A DNA stretch of 64,000 nt from Gammaproteobacteria bacterium (GTDB lineage: Bacteria > Pseudomonadota > Gammaproteobacteria > Pseudomonadales > Ketobacteraceae): positions 62,001 to 126,000 of the forward strand of contig JABLXQ010000038.1 of the NCBI GenBank assembly GCA_013178375.1, in the 5' to 3' direction. This document shows positions 17,190 through 27,067 of this stretch, in pieces. The notes below the pieces were generated by a model. That model did no database searches, was not told the origin of the DNA, and saw only the letters and a list, made by a program, of their open reading frames with translations. Positions within the stretch are counted from its first letter, which is position 1. Every line of letters starts with the position of its first letter. The position numbers were made by a program, and so were the translations under genes.

Positions 17190-18935
17190 ATGGATACCGC
17201 CCCGCTGACCGTTGCATCCCCCGAGGAACCGCAGGAAACCCTGCGCATCCTGATTGCTGACGACAACGATTCCGACCGCCTGATCCTGCAAACCATCGTC
17301 CGCAAGGAAGGCCACACGGTCTATACCGCCCGTGACGGTCAGGAAGCCATTGATATTTTCCGCGAGCAATCCCCCGACATCGTGCTGCTGGATGCTCTCA
17401 TGCCCAATGTCGACGGCTTCGAGGCGGCACGCACCATCAAGGCGCTGGCGGGCGACGATCTGGTCCCGATCATCTTCCTGACCTCCCTGCGTGACGCCAC
17501 CTCGCTGGCAGACTGTCTGGCAGCCGGTGGCCTCGACTTCCTGAGCAAGCCCTACAACCGCATCATCCTGCAGGCCAAGATCAAGGCCTTCGCCAGCATG
17601 CGTCGCCTGCATGAAACCGTGCAGCGCCAGCGCGACGAGATTTCCCTGCACAACGACCGCCTGATCCACGAACAGGAAGTGGCCAAGCAGGTGTTCGACA
17701 ATATCGCCCACCCCGGCTGCATCGACGCCCCCAACATCAAATACCTGCTGTCCCCCATGGCGGTGTTCAACGGCGACCTGGTGCTGGCTTCGCGCAAGCC
17801 CTCCGGCGGCATGTACGTGTTCCTGGGGGATTTCACCGGCCACGGTCTGCCGGCGGCGATTGGCGCCATGCCGGTGTCGGAAATTTTTTACGGGATGGCG
17901 CAGAAGGGTTTCTCGTTGCAGGACATCCTGCGCGAGATCAATAAAAAGCTGAAGCGCATCCTGCCGGTGGGCGTGTTCTGCTGCGCCTGCATGTACGACC
18001 TGAGTTTCCGCAAGCGCTCCGCCGAAGTCTGGGTGGGTGGCCTGCCGGACATACTGGTTTACCGCAAGAAAACCCGCGTCATCGAGAACCTGCCGTCCCG
18101 GCACCTGCCGCTGGGCGTGGTGGACAACGACCGCTTCAAGACTGAGACCAGTGTCATTCCGCTGGATTTCGGTGACAAGGTCTTCCTCTGGTCCGACGGC
18201 ATCATGGAAGCCACCAACGACCGTGGCGAAATGTTTGGCGAGGACCGGGTCCGCGATGTCATCGCCTCCACGCCCGACGCTGACGCCATCTTCTCCGCCA
18301 TTGAGGCTGCCGTGGAAAAACACGCCGGTCGGGGCGAGCAGGACGACGATTACACCATGGTGGAAGTCACCATGGTCAATGAAGAAGACATGGGCGAGTA
18401 TTTCTCCGACCGTGGCAAATCCTTCCTCGCCGGCGGCCCGAAAGACTGGAGCATGACCTACGAGCTGCGCCCCCAGACCCTGCGCGAATTCAACCCGCTG
18501 CCACTGATCACGCACCTGCTGATGGAAGTGCCGGGCCTGCGCCCCCACAGCGGCAAGATCTACACCATACTGTCCGAGCTGTATTCCAATGCTCTGGAGC
18601 ACGGCGTCCTCGGTCTGCAGTCGGATTTAAAGGCATCCGCCGACGGTTTTGCACGTTATTATCTGGAGCGCACCAAAAAGCTGTCGGACCTGTATGCAGG
18701 TTCGGTAAAATTCCACATCGATCACCACCCGGTCAAGGACGGTGGCGTGCTCACCATCGTGGTGGAGGACACCGGCCCCGGTTTCGATTTCAAGGCGCGG
18801 GAACAGGCCAGTCACAAAAAAGAAGGCTACAGCGGGCGCGGTATTCCCCTGATCCGCACCATGTGCCGCTCTGTGCGCTACCTGGAACCCGGCAACAAGG
18901 TGGAAGTGGTGTTCGATTGGCATGTTGACGTTTAA
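17190..18935 (+). CDS. hsbR: HsbR-like response regulator with PP2C phosphatase and anti-sigma kinase domains
   Basis: This 581-residue three-domain protein starts at ATG 17190. The N-terminal receiver has ADDNDSD, phospho-Asp about 68 (IVLLDALMPNVDG) and the Lys of FLSKPYN. The middle domain is PP2C/SpoIIE-like (VFLGDFTGHGLPAAIG and DDDYTMVEV). The C-terminal HATPase domain is of the anti-sigma kinase type (LSELYSNALEHGVLGL, VVEDTGPGFD, YSGRGIPLI). This is the P. aeruginosa HsbR architecture: phosphorylation of the receiver by HptB switches between kinase and phosphatase activity on HsbA. It lies between the other two partners. Confidence 0.88.
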   Translation: MDTAPLTVASPEEPQETLRILIADDNDSDRLILQTIVRKEGHTVYTARDGQEAIDIFREQSPDIVLLDALMPNVDGFEAARTIKALAGDDLVPIIFLTSLRDATSLADCLAAGGLDFLSKPYNRIILQAKIKAFASMRRLHETVQRQRDEISLHNDRLIHEQEVAKQVFDNIAHPGCIDAPNIKYLLSPMAVFNGDLVLASRKPSGGMYVFLGDFTGHGLPAAIGAMPVSEIFYGMAQKGFSLQDILREINKKLKRILPVGVFCCACMYDLSFRKRSAEVWVGGLPDILVYRKKTRVIENLPSRHLPLGVVDNDRFKTETSVIPLDFGDKVFLWSDGIMEATNDRGEMFGEDRVRDVIASTPDADAIFSAIEAAVEKHAGRGEQDDDYTMVEVTMVNEEDMGEYFSDRGKSFLAGGPKDWSMTYELRPQTLREFNPLPLITHLLMEVPGLRPHSGKIYTILSELYSNALEHGVLGLQSDLKASADGFARYYLERTKKLSDLYAGSVKFHIDHHPVKDGGVLTIVVEDTGPGFDFKAREQASHKKEGYSGRGIPLIRTMCRSVRYLEPGNKVEVVFDWHVDV

Positions 18936-18952
18936 ACGATAAGGATCAAGGT

Positions 18953-19300
18953 ATGAGTACGAATCCCGAACGGCATGTGGATGTCAGTGCGCTGCAGGAT
19001 CTGAAAGAGATCATGGAAAGCGAATTCGAGACGCTGATCGACACGTTCATTGCGGATTCCACCAACAAGCTCGAAGAATTGGCAGCGGCGATTGCGGCCA
19101 GCGATGCCGATGCCCTGCGCAAGGTCGCGCACAGCCTCAAGGGGTCGTCCAGCAATATCTGTGCGGGTGAGTTGTCGGAGCTGGCACGTCAGCTGGAGTT
19201 CATGGGCAAGGAAGGCACCACCAGCGGTGCGGCGGCGATCCTGCAGCAGTTGCGTGGTGAATTCATTACCGTGGCGGCCATTCTGCAGAAAAATATCTGA
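18953..19300 (+). CDS. hptB: HptB-like histidine phosphotransfer protein
   Basis: This 115-residue HPt domain has the phospho-accepting His at residue 60 in LRKVAHSLKGSSSNICAG and a four-helix pattern. In P. aeruginosa HptB relays phosphate from several hybrid kinases to HsbR. Here it follows the HsbR-like gene by 17 bases, with an AAGG ribosome binding site. It is the last gene of the motility and signalling locus and is followed by a strong hairpin. Confidence 0.88.
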   Translation: MSTNPERHVDVSALQDLKEIMESEFETLIDTFIADSTNKLEELAAAIAASDADALRKVAHSLKGSSSNICAGELSELARQLEFMGKEGTTSGAAAILQQLRGEFITVAAILQKNI

Positions 19301-19316
19301 GCCAGCGCCGGAAATG

Positions 19317-19349
19317 AAAAGGCCGCTCGTGGAGGGAGCGGCCGGGTGG
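19317..19349. terminator. Bidirectional terminator-like hairpin after hptB
   Basis: A perfect 8-bp stem (GGCCGCTC / GAGCGGCC, 19321-19343) is preceded by AAAA. Read on the minus strand it is a hairpin followed by TTTT, and it faces the convergent gene ending at 19479. On the plus strand the nearest T-run is about 15 bases further on. Confidence 0.65.
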
Positions 19350-19478
19350 GCTGTCGGTGTTTTTGCAAGGTTCGGACGCCGGGTGGTGTCCTGATGGTGT
19401 TGTCTAGCTCTCGCTGTTGTGATTGATGGGTTCTGACTGCACCGATAGCCGGCGGGGCCCGGCCACTCTCAAACCTGT

Positions 19479-19994
19479 TTAGACAAATTCGCGGTAGTCC
19501 TTGTCTTCTCCTTCAAAACTCGCTTCCCGATGCTGTGAATGCATCAGGTTGCGGACGCGGTTTTCCTGCTGTGGCGAGTACGCATCCAGCATCAGCAGGG
19601 TGTCGCCCTGTTCCAGCGCGTCATGGAAGCGGGCGATGTGATGGTTTTCGTTGGAGATGCCGACGATGCCACCGGTCCAGGCGCCGAAGAAGGTGAAAAT
19701 GCAGCACACGAAAATGAATGTGCCCACACCGATGTATTGGCCCAGCTCCGATGCGGTCAGGTACAGCGCGAACAGAACGCCGATGCCAAGCCCGATCATG
19801 CCGCCGTAAAATCCGCTGTGTTGCAGATCCCGTTCCTGGAATACCGAAGTGGTATGTACCCTGTCCTGCTGCAGCGTGCCCACATCCTTGCTCATGAAGT
19901 GCAGCTGACCGTCATCGATGCCGGCCAAGTGTAAATCATCCGAGATGGTCTTCGCATGCTGCGTGCCGCGAAAAAGATAATAGAGCCTTTTCAT
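19479..19994 (-). CDS. Conserved membrane protein of unknown function (two helices)
   Basis: This 171-residue protein has a soluble N-terminal part that begins like a small alpha/beta domain (MKRLYYLFRGTQHAKTISDD). A central membrane hairpin follows (about 65-84 and 92-113, rich in Gly and Phe). A polar C-terminal part then repeats an HHIARFHDALEQGDTLLMLD segment. This layout resembles DUF1269-type glycine-zipper-like membrane proteins, but the family assignment is from memory. It is a single gene, convergent with the hsb operon. No function can be given. Confidence 0.75.
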   Translation of the reverse strand: MKRLYYLFRGTQHAKTISDDLHLAGIDDGQLHFMSKDVGTLQQDRVHTTSVFQERDLQHSGFYGGMIGLGIGVLFALYLTASELGQYIGVGTFIFVCCIFTFFGAWTGGIVGISNENHHIARFHDALEQGDTLLMLDAYSPQQENRVRNLMHSQHREASFEGEDKDYREFV

Positions 19995-20209
19995 AGCGAG
20001 TCATCCCTCGAATCCATTCGCTGCTTAATATCAGGCAAAAAACGCACTTTGTGTAATGATCGTTTTTCATTTGCGGGTTGCCGCGATATAACGGAAAGGC
20101 GCTAAAAACAGGCTTTTCGGGGCGTTAGTGCATTTGGTTGTAAATCCGTTTGCTGCAGAGAATAAAAACCGCTTCGATTTTCACCAAAGCGATTTTTCTG
20201 CCCCTCGCG
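19995..20209. other. Intergenic region without a visible gene
   Basis: The 215 bases between two minus-strand genes are relatively AT-rich, and I see no convincing coding frame. They must contain the promoter of the 19479-19994 gene. Their 3' side also holds any terminator for ychJ, but no clean T-tract hairpin was found. Confidence 0.4.
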
Positions 20210-20680
20210 TCAGCCGTGACACTTCTTGAATTTTTTTCCGCTGCCACACCAGCAGGGATCGTTGCGGCCGGGCTCGCTGATCGTGCCGGCGGTGCCGCTG
20301 GTGTAAAACCATTCGCCGTTTTCCCGCAGGAACTGAGAACGTTCATGCAACTGGCCGCGTTTTGACGCGGTCTGGTAACTGGCAACAAACTCCACGATCC
20401 CGCTGCTATCGTTTTCGGTTCCGCCGATGCAATCCAGAATCACCAGCCCCTGCCACTCGGTTCCGGCGAAACTGCGTTCGATCTGCGCCTGCTCATCCGG
20501 CCCCCGGCGTGAGGGGTGTAATGTGCGCAACAAATAGGCAGAATCCTGCAGGGCAAACGCGGCGTACCGGGAACGCATCAGCGCTTCGGCCGTGGGCGCC
20601 TTCAGCTGGCCGTTGTGAAAGCGGCCACAGCAGGCGGACAATGGCAGGGCGCTGCCGCAAGGGCAGGGGGTATCGTGCAT
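20210..20680 (-). CDS. ychJ: YchJ-family protein with two SEC-C zinc motifs
   Basis: This is a 156-residue protein of the YchJ/UPF0225 family. An N-terminal SEC-C-like motif (CPCGSALPLSACCG) and a C-terminal one (RNDPCWCGSGKKFKKCHG) flank an NTF2-like middle domain (MRSRYAAFALQD, FVASYQ). The C-terminal motif is the zinc-binding type found at the end of SecA. I start at ATG 20680, which has a GGAGAG site ten bases upstream; further in-frame starts exist up to 20710. The biological role of the family is not established. Confidence 0.9.
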   Translation of the reverse strand: MHDTPCPCGSALPLSACCGRFHNGQLKAPTAEALMRSRYAAFALQDSAYLLRTLHPSRRGPDEQAQIERSFAGTEWQGLVILDCIGGTENDSSGIVEFVASYQTASKRGQLHERSQFLRENGEWFYTSGTAGTISEPGRNDPCWCGSGKKFKKCHG

Positions 20681-20819
20681 GGCGAGGAAGCTCTCCAAAA
20701 TCATGACCAAAAGGTCACAGGGTGGCGATTGCCGATTTCATGTCGTTGTTGAACAGATTGCCCTGAGACGTCCCTAAAAAACTTGCCAAAGCTAGCTGGA
20801 ATGGGCAGTATGCCAACAC

Positions 20820-20839
20820 TTTCAAACTGTTGTTTGAAA
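20820..20839. promoter_or_regulatory. PsrA-type operator upstream of fadBA
   Basis: TTTCAAAC-TGTT-GTTTGAAA is a perfect 8-bp palindrome with a 4-base spacer. It matches the PsrA binding rule (G/C)AAAC-N2-4-GTTT(G/C), established for fadBA and rpoS in Pseudomonas. It lies about 100 bases before fadB and just ahead of a TATAAA (20842-20847), so a bound repressor would block the promoter. Repression relieved by long-chain fatty acids is the expected logic. Confidence 0.75.
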
Positions 20840-20937
20840 TTTATAAAAGAATCACCAATCGTCAAGGAATCCCGGGAAACGCGGCACTCTTGCCGACGCT
20901 GGCCGGCGGTTTCTGACCCAGTGCGGGAGAAACGTTG

Positions 20938-23085
20938 ATGATATACGAAGGAACAGCCATTACGGTCAAACCGTTGCAAGATGGCATCGTCGAACTGAAT
21001 TTCGATCTTCAGGGCGAGTCGGTAAACAAGTTCAACCAGAAGACGGTTGAAGAACTGGGCGCCGCCGCCGAAGCATTGAAAGGCAACAGTTCCATTAAAG
21101 GCATGATCGTCACCAGCGCCAAATCAGTTTTCATCGTCGGCGCAGACATTACCGAATTCACCGAAATGTTCAAGCTGCCGGAAGAAGAAATCGCCGGCTG
21201 GTGCTTGAAGTCCAACAAGGCGTTCAACGCCATCGAAGATCTCCCATTCCCTACAGTCACTGCCATCAACGGAATCGCCCTGGGCGGCGGTCTGGAAATG
21301 TGTCTGGCCACCGATTACCGCATCATGTCCAGCAAGGCTGAAGTGGGCCTGCCGGAAGTGAAGCTGGGTCTGTACCCCGGTTTCGGCGGCACTGTGCGCA
21401 TGCCGCGTGTGATTGGCGTGGACAACGCGGTGGAGTGGATTGCCGCAGGCGGCCAGCACAAGGCAGCCAAAGCGATCAAAGACGGCGTGGTAGACGCTGT
21501 TGTCGAGCCGGAAAAACTGCGCGACGCCGCCATCTCTCTGGTGAAGGAATGCATTGCCGGCAAGATCGATTACAAGGCCCGTCGTCAGGAAAAGCTCGAT
21601 CCGCTGAAACTGCCGCCGATGGAAAACATGATGGCGTTCCAGACCTGCACTGCCATGGTGATGCAGCAGGCTGGCCGCAATTATCCCGCGCCGGTTGCCG
21701 CCGTGCAGGCCATGCAGCAACACGCAGGCATGAAGCGTGACCAGGCGCTGGAAGTGGAAGCCAAAGGTTTTGCAAAAATCGCCAAGACTCCGGTGGCCAC
21801 CGCGCTGGTAGGCATTTTCCTGAACGACCAGGCGCTGAAGAAAACCTCCGGCAAATGGGAAAAGCAGGCCAAGCCGATCAATCTGGCTGCCGTGCTGGGC
21901 GCAGGCATCATGGGTGGCGGTATCGCTTACCAGTCCGCTTCAAAGGGCACCCCGATCATCATGAAGGACATCGCCGACAAGGCGCTGGACCTGGGCATGT
22001 CGGAAGCCTCCAAGCTGCTGTCCAAGGCGCTGGAAAAAGGCAAGATCGACGGCGTGAAATTCGGCAAGACCCTTTCGGCCATCCGCCCCACTCTGAACTA
22101 CGGTGATTTCCAGGGCGTCGATATCGTCGTCGAAGCCGTGGTGGAAAATCCCAAGATCAAGCAGTCCGTACTGGCGGATGTGGAAAAGCAGGTGAAGCCG
22201 GGCACCATACTGGCGTCCAATACTTCCACCATTTCCATCACCCATCTGGCGGAAGCGCTGCAACATCCGGAAAATTTTGTTGGCATGCACTTCTTCAACC
22301 CGGTGCACATGATGCCGCTGGTGGAAGTGATCCGTGGCGCCAAGTCGTCTGATGCTGCCGTTGCCGCCACCGTGGCCTACGCCAAGAAAATGGGCAAGAG
22401 CCCGGTTGTGGTCAATGACTGCCCCGGCTTCCTGGTGAACCGCGTGCTGTTCCCCTATTTCGGCGGTTTCGGCATGCTGCTGCGCGACGGCGCGGACTTC
22501 CAGAAAATCGACAAGGTCATGGAAAAATTCGGCTGGCCCATGGGCCCCGCTTACCTGATGGACGTGGTGGGTATCGACACCGGCGTGCACGCAGCGGCCG
22601 TGATGGCGGAAGGTTTCCCCGATCGCATGAAGCATGACTACAAGGATGCGTCCGAAGTCATGTTTGAGAACAAGCGTTACGGCCAGAAGAACGGCATCGG
22701 TTTCTACAAGTATGAAACCGACAAGAAGGGCAAGCCGAAGAAAGTGGTGGATCAGGCCACTTACGATCTGATCAAGCCGCATGTTGCCGCGTCGAAGGAA
22801 TTCGACGACCAGACCATCATCGATCGCCTGATGATTCCCATGTGTCTGGAACTGGCGCGCTGCCTGGAAGAAAACATCGTGTCCAACGTGCCGGATGCCG
22901 ACATGGCGCTGGTGATGGGGATCGGCTTCCCGCCGTTCCGCGGTGGTGCGCTGCGCTACATCGATGCCATCGGCGTGAAGGCCTTTGTCGAGCTGTGCGA
23001 CAAGTACAAAGACCTCGGTGGCCTGTATCACCCCACTGCCAAGCTGCGTGAAATGGCCGCCAAGGGCGAGTCGTTCTACAAGTAA
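20938..23085 (+). CDS. fadB: Fatty acid oxidation complex alpha subunit FadB
   Basis: FadB (715 residues, exactly the usual length) carries enoyl-CoA hydratase/isomerase activity at the N terminus. The oxyanion-hole pattern is VGADITEF and [17 protein letters not shown], with [14 protein letters not shown]. 3-hydroxyacyl-CoA dehydrogenase activity is C-terminal (Rossmann [15 protein letters not shown]; catalytic [15 protein letters not shown]). It forms a complex with FadA for beta-oxidation. The ATG at 20938 has a GGGAGA site. fadA follows 27 bases after the stop. A PsrA-like palindrome upstream suggests fatty-acid control. Confidence 0.97.
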   Translation: MIYEGTAITVKPLQDGIVELNFDLQGESVNKFNQKTVEELGAAAEALKGNSSIKGMIVTSAKSVFIVGADITEFTEMFKLPEEEIAGWCLKSNKAFNAIEDLPFPTVTAINGIALGGGLEMCLATDYRIMSSKAEVGLPEVKLGLYPGFGGTVRMPRVIGVDNAVEWIAAGGQHKAAKAIKDGVVDAVVEPEKLRDAAISLVKECIAGKIDYKARRQEKLDPLKLPPMENMMAFQTCTAMVMQQAGRNYPAPVAAVQAMQQHAGMKRDQALEVEAKGFAKIAKTPVATALVGIFLNDQALKKTSGKWEKQAKPINLAAVLGAGIMGGGIAYQSASKGTPIIMKDIADKALDLGMSEASKLLSKALEKGKIDGVKFGKTLSAIRPTLNYGDFQGVDIVVEAVVENPKIKQSVLADVEKQVKPGTILASNTSTISITHLAEALQHPENFVGMHFFNPVHMMPLVEVIRGAKSSDAAVAATVAYAKKMGKSPVVVNDCPGFLVNRVLFPYFGGFGMLLRDGADFQKIDKVMEKFGWPMGPAYLMDVVGIDTGVHAAAVMAEGFPDRMKHDYKDASEVMFENKRYGQKNGIGFYKYETDKKGKPKKVVDQATYDLIKPHVAASKEFDDQTIIDRLMIPMCLELARCLEENIVSNVPDADMALVMGIGFPPFRGGALRYIDAIGVKAFVELCDKYKDLGGLYHPTAKLREMAAKGESFYK

Positions 23086-24288
<1,203 letters not shown>

Positions 24289-24318
24289 TAGCGCCTGCGT
24301 CATAGCTGCAACACGACA

Positions 24319-24350
24319 GGCCCGGATCAGTAATGGTCCGGGCCTTTTCT
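24319..24350 (+). terminator. Rho-independent terminator after fadA
   Basis: An 8-bp stem GGCCCGGA / TCCGGGCC with a 10-base loop (24319-24344) is followed by TTTTCTTT. This is a classic intrinsic terminator, 31 bases after the fadA stop. Confidence 0.9.
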
Positions 24351-24478
24351 TTGCCTATAATTTTCCTTGCCTCAGCAGTGCAAACGTCCGCAGTATTGAT
24401 CTGGGCGAAAGCCGGGGCCCGCAGTGACCGGCAAGATAAATCATCATCTCCTTTTACATGGACACGAGAGCGATCTGC

Positions 24479-24862
24479 ATGAATACGGAAAAAGTGGTGT
24501 TCGCGTTTTTCATCCTGCTGGCGGCCACACTCAACTTCGGCTTTTTCATTGGCACCGTACATGCCACGGCGCATTTCAATGCGATCGAGTTATTCGCTGC
24601 GCTGGTGATCAGCCTCATTGCCACGGTGATGAAATTCGGGGACCGCACCCACATGGGGGCCGTGTTGCTGGCAACCAGTCTGGTGGCGGACCTGCAACTG
24701 ATTGCGGCGGCGCTGGTGTGGGGTTATGCCGCAACCGGTACTGATACGGGCCTGACCAACGCAGTGGCGGCCAGCATCATGTCACTGTCCGGTGGCGCAT
24801 TGCTGGCAAATATCACGTCGGTCGTGCTGCTGGTGATCGAGACCGTGATGGTCCGGCGCTGA
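24479..24862 (+). CDS. Small membrane protein beside K+ channel (DUF6394-like)
   Basis: This is a 127-residue, almost wholly hydrophobic protein with four predicted membrane helices (starting VVFAFFILLAATLNFGFF, then IELFAALVISLIATV, VLLATSLVADLQLIAAALVWGYA and ANITSVVLLVIETVMV). ATG 24479 (MNTEKVV) has a GAGAG site; an upstream in-frame ATG at 24458 is less likely. It ends six bases before the channel gene, so the two are likely co-expressed. I recall small membrane proteins of this kind next to such channels (DUF6394), but the function is unknown. Confidence 0.8.
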   Translation: MNTEKVVFAFFILLAATLNFGFFIGTVHATAHFNAIELFAALVISLIATVMKFGDRTHMGAVLLATSLVADLQLIAAALVWGYAATGTDTGLTNAVAASIMSLSGGALLANITSVVLLVIETVMVRR

Positions 24863-24868
24863 GCTGTC

Positions 24869-26584
24869 ATGAACTACGTTGCCTATCTGGTCTTGCGGCG
24901 GTTGCGGGCGCCGCTGATCGCCCTGATCGTGGTCTGGTCCCTGGCGGTGCTGGGCTATGTCCTCATCCCCGGCGTCGATGGCAATGGCAATCCCTACCGC
25001 ATGGATTTCCTGCACGCGTTTTATTTTGTCAGCTACATGGGCTCCACCATCGGCTTTGGTGAAATTCCCTATGCCTTTACGCCGCTGCAGCGTTACTGGA
25101 CCCTGTTCTGCATTTATGCCACGGTCGTCTGCTGGTTTTACAGTATCGGCGCTGTGGTGACGACTTTTCGTGATCCGAATTTTCTCAATCTGGTGCGACG
25201 TACGCGCTTTCATTATCGCGTGCTGAAAATGCGGGAGCCGTTTTATCTGGTGTGTGGCTATGGTGCGACCGGCAGCGCGCTGGTGACGGATCTGGCACTG
25301 CACGGTGTGCAGATGGTGGTAGTGGACATCGACTCCATTCGCATCGATGCGCTGGAGCTGGACAATCACCCGTTCGACATTCCCCGTTTGTGCGCTGACG
25401 CCGGTGATCCCGAGGTGCTGCAGGATGCCGGTGTCCAGCATGCCATGTGCAGGGGCGTGCTGTGCCTGACCAACAACGATCAGGTGAATCTGTACGTGGC
25501 GATTGCCAGCAAGCTGCTGGCGCCGGAGCGGGTGGTGATCAGCCGGGTTTCATCGCGCGAAACCGCTGCCAACATGGTGTCGTTCGGTACCGACCACGTG
25601 ATCGATCCATTCGAGACCTTCGCTGATTACCTGACGCAGGCGATCCTGTTGCCATTCCACCAGATGGTGTACCACTGGCTGATAAGCCCCCACCACAGGC
25701 CCATCGAAACCGCGCGCAAGGCGTGGCACGGACGCTGGATCATTTGCGGATACGGACGGCTGGGGCGGGCGCTGCAGTTGCGGCTCGAAGCCAATGGCCT
25801 GCCCAGTGTGGTGATCGACCCCAATCCTACCGAGCGGGAGCACGAGGAGTGCCGCATCGTGGAAGGCCGGGGCACCGAGGCGGTGACCTTGCTGGAAGCC
25901 GATATCCGTCATGCTGTTGGTATCGTGGCAGGCACGCCGGATGATGCCAGCAATCTGTCGATCCTGATGACTGCGCGGGAACTGAATCCCGGCGTGGTGA
26001 CCGTGGCGCGACAGAACCGCCCGACCAACGACCCGCTGTTCCGCGCCGCCCGGGTTGATTTCACCATGGACCCCAGTCTGATCATCGCCCAGCGCATGTC
26101 GGCCCTGATCAAATCGCCGATGCTGATAGAATTTCTGGAAGGTCTTAACCGCCAGTCGGAAGACTGGTGTGAAAACCTGTTGAAAAGCTTCAATGAGATG
26201 GTGCATGAAAACCGGTTGGAGAACTGGTCGGTGCGGCTGTCAAAGCAGGAGACACCGGCTGTGTACGAATGCCTGCGGCATGGCGACGCCGTTACCTTGC
26301 AGACCCTGCTGGCCCATCCGCTGGAGCGGGATGTACAGTTGCGCGCGCTGCCGCTGTTGTTGCAGCGTGGCGATGAACAACATTTCATGCCAGCCCAGGA
26401 GCAGCTGCTGCGGATCGACGACCGTATTCTGTTTGCCGGCCAGGTCCGGGCCCAGTCCAGCATGGCCTGGACGCTGAATAACGAGAATGTGCTAAGGTAT
26501 GTCGTGACCGGCCACGAAGGCGCCAGTGGCCTGTTATGGAAACGGTTCCTGCGGCAGTCGCAGGGCGAACGTAGCGGAGGATGA
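24869..26584 (+). CDS. Potassium channel protein with two NAD-binding (TrkA-N/RCK) domains
   Basis: This 571-residue protein has an N-terminal pore module. One helix (about 15-35) precedes the pore loop with filter STIGFGE, a variant of TVGYGD, and a second helix follows at about 80-100. Two TrkA-N Rossmann domains come next (FYLVCGYGATGSALVTDLA and WIICGYGRLGRALQLRLE), then a C-terminal region resembling TrkA-C. The layout suits a nucleotide-gated K+ channel in the inner membrane. The stop overlaps the region just before the CBS gene, suggesting one operon with shared nucleotide control (inference). Confidence 0.9.
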   Translation: MNYVAYLVLRRLRAPLIALIVVWSLAVLGYVLIPGVDGNGNPYRMDFLHAFYFVSYMGSTIGFGEIPYAFTPLQRYWTLFCIYATVVCWFYSIGAVVTTFRDPNFLNLVRRTRFHYRVLKMREPFYLVCGYGATGSALVTDLALHGVQMVVVDIDSIRIDALELDNHPFDIPRLCADAGDPEVLQDAGVQHAMCRGVLCLTNNDQVNLYVAIASKLLAPERVVISRVSSRETAANMVSFGTDHVIDPFETFADYLTQAILLPFHQMVYHWLISPHHRPIETARKAWHGRWIICGYGRLGRALQLRLEANGLPSVVIDPNPTEREHEECRIVEGRGTEAVTLLEADIRHAVGIVAGTPDDASNLSILMTARELNPGVVTVARQNRPTNDPLFRAARVDFTMDPSLIIAQRMSALIKSPMLIEFLEGLNRQSEDWCENLLKSFNEMVHENRLENWSVRLSKQETPAVYECLRHGDAVTLQTLLAHPLERDVQLRALPLLLQRGDEQHFMPAQEQLLRIDDRILFAGQVRAQSSMAWTLNNENVLRYVVTGHEGASGLLWKRFLRQSQGERSGG

Positions 26585-26585
26585 C

Positions 26586-27020
26586 ATGAAATCGGTTCCC
26601 ACCCTGGCCACCACCATGACCCCGTTTCCCTATTCCATCGATATCAACCAGCCGTTGAAAGACGCGATGGCGATGATGGAAGAACATGGTTTTCACCATC
26701 TGCCGGTGACGGAAGACGGCAATCTGGTAGGTGTGCTGTCGGACCGCGACATCAAGTATGTCGACTCGCCGTTTTCCAGCGCGTCGCTGGAAGACGAACT
26801 GTTTGTGAAGGACATCTACACCAGCCGCGCCTTCGTCGTGGATATTCACGATGCGCTGGAATCCGTGCTGAAAGTGATGGCGGAAAAACACTTGGGCTCG
26901 GCACTGGTGACCAAGAACGGCAAGCTGGCCGGCATACTCACCCACAATGATATCTATCGTAAATTTGCCGACCTCATTCAAAAACTCAAGGCCAAACCCG
27001 AAGGCAATGACGCGGCCTAA
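26586..27020 (+). CDS. CBS-domain pair protein
   Basis: This 144-residue protein consists of two CBS domains (LKDAMAMMEEHGFHHLPVTEDGNLVGVLSDRD and VLKVMAEKHLGSALVTKNGKLAGILTHND). CBS pairs bind adenine nucleotides and sense energy charge. The ATG lies two bases after the stop of the K+ channel gene, so it may modulate that channel. That link is inferred only from position. Confidence 0.88.
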   Translation: MKSVPTLATTMTPFPYSIDINQPLKDAMAMMEEHGFHHLPVTEDGNLVGVLSDRDIKYVDSPFSSASLEDELFVKDIYTSRAFVVDIHDALESVLKVMAEKHLGSALVTKNGKLAGILTHNDIYRKFADLIQKLKAKPEGNDAA

Positions 27021-27029
27021 GCTAATTCA

Positions 27030-27067
27030 TATGAGCAGACGCAATTCGTATGAGTAGGCGCAATCCC
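27030..27067 (+). repeat. 19-bp imperfect tandem duplication at a start codon
   Basis: TATGAGCAGACGCAATTCG (27030-27048) is followed directly by TATGAGTAGGCGCAATCCC (27049-27067). Each copy holds an ATG. The first encodes MSRRNSYE and stops at 27055-27057, just inside the second, which starts the hydrolase. This creates a short overlapping leader frame. Confidence 0.85.

Noticed and set aside
17160-18602. 480-codon minus-strand frame antisense to the HsbR-like gene
   Set aside because: The plus-strand product has all receiver, PP2C and kinase motifs; the antisense product shows none.
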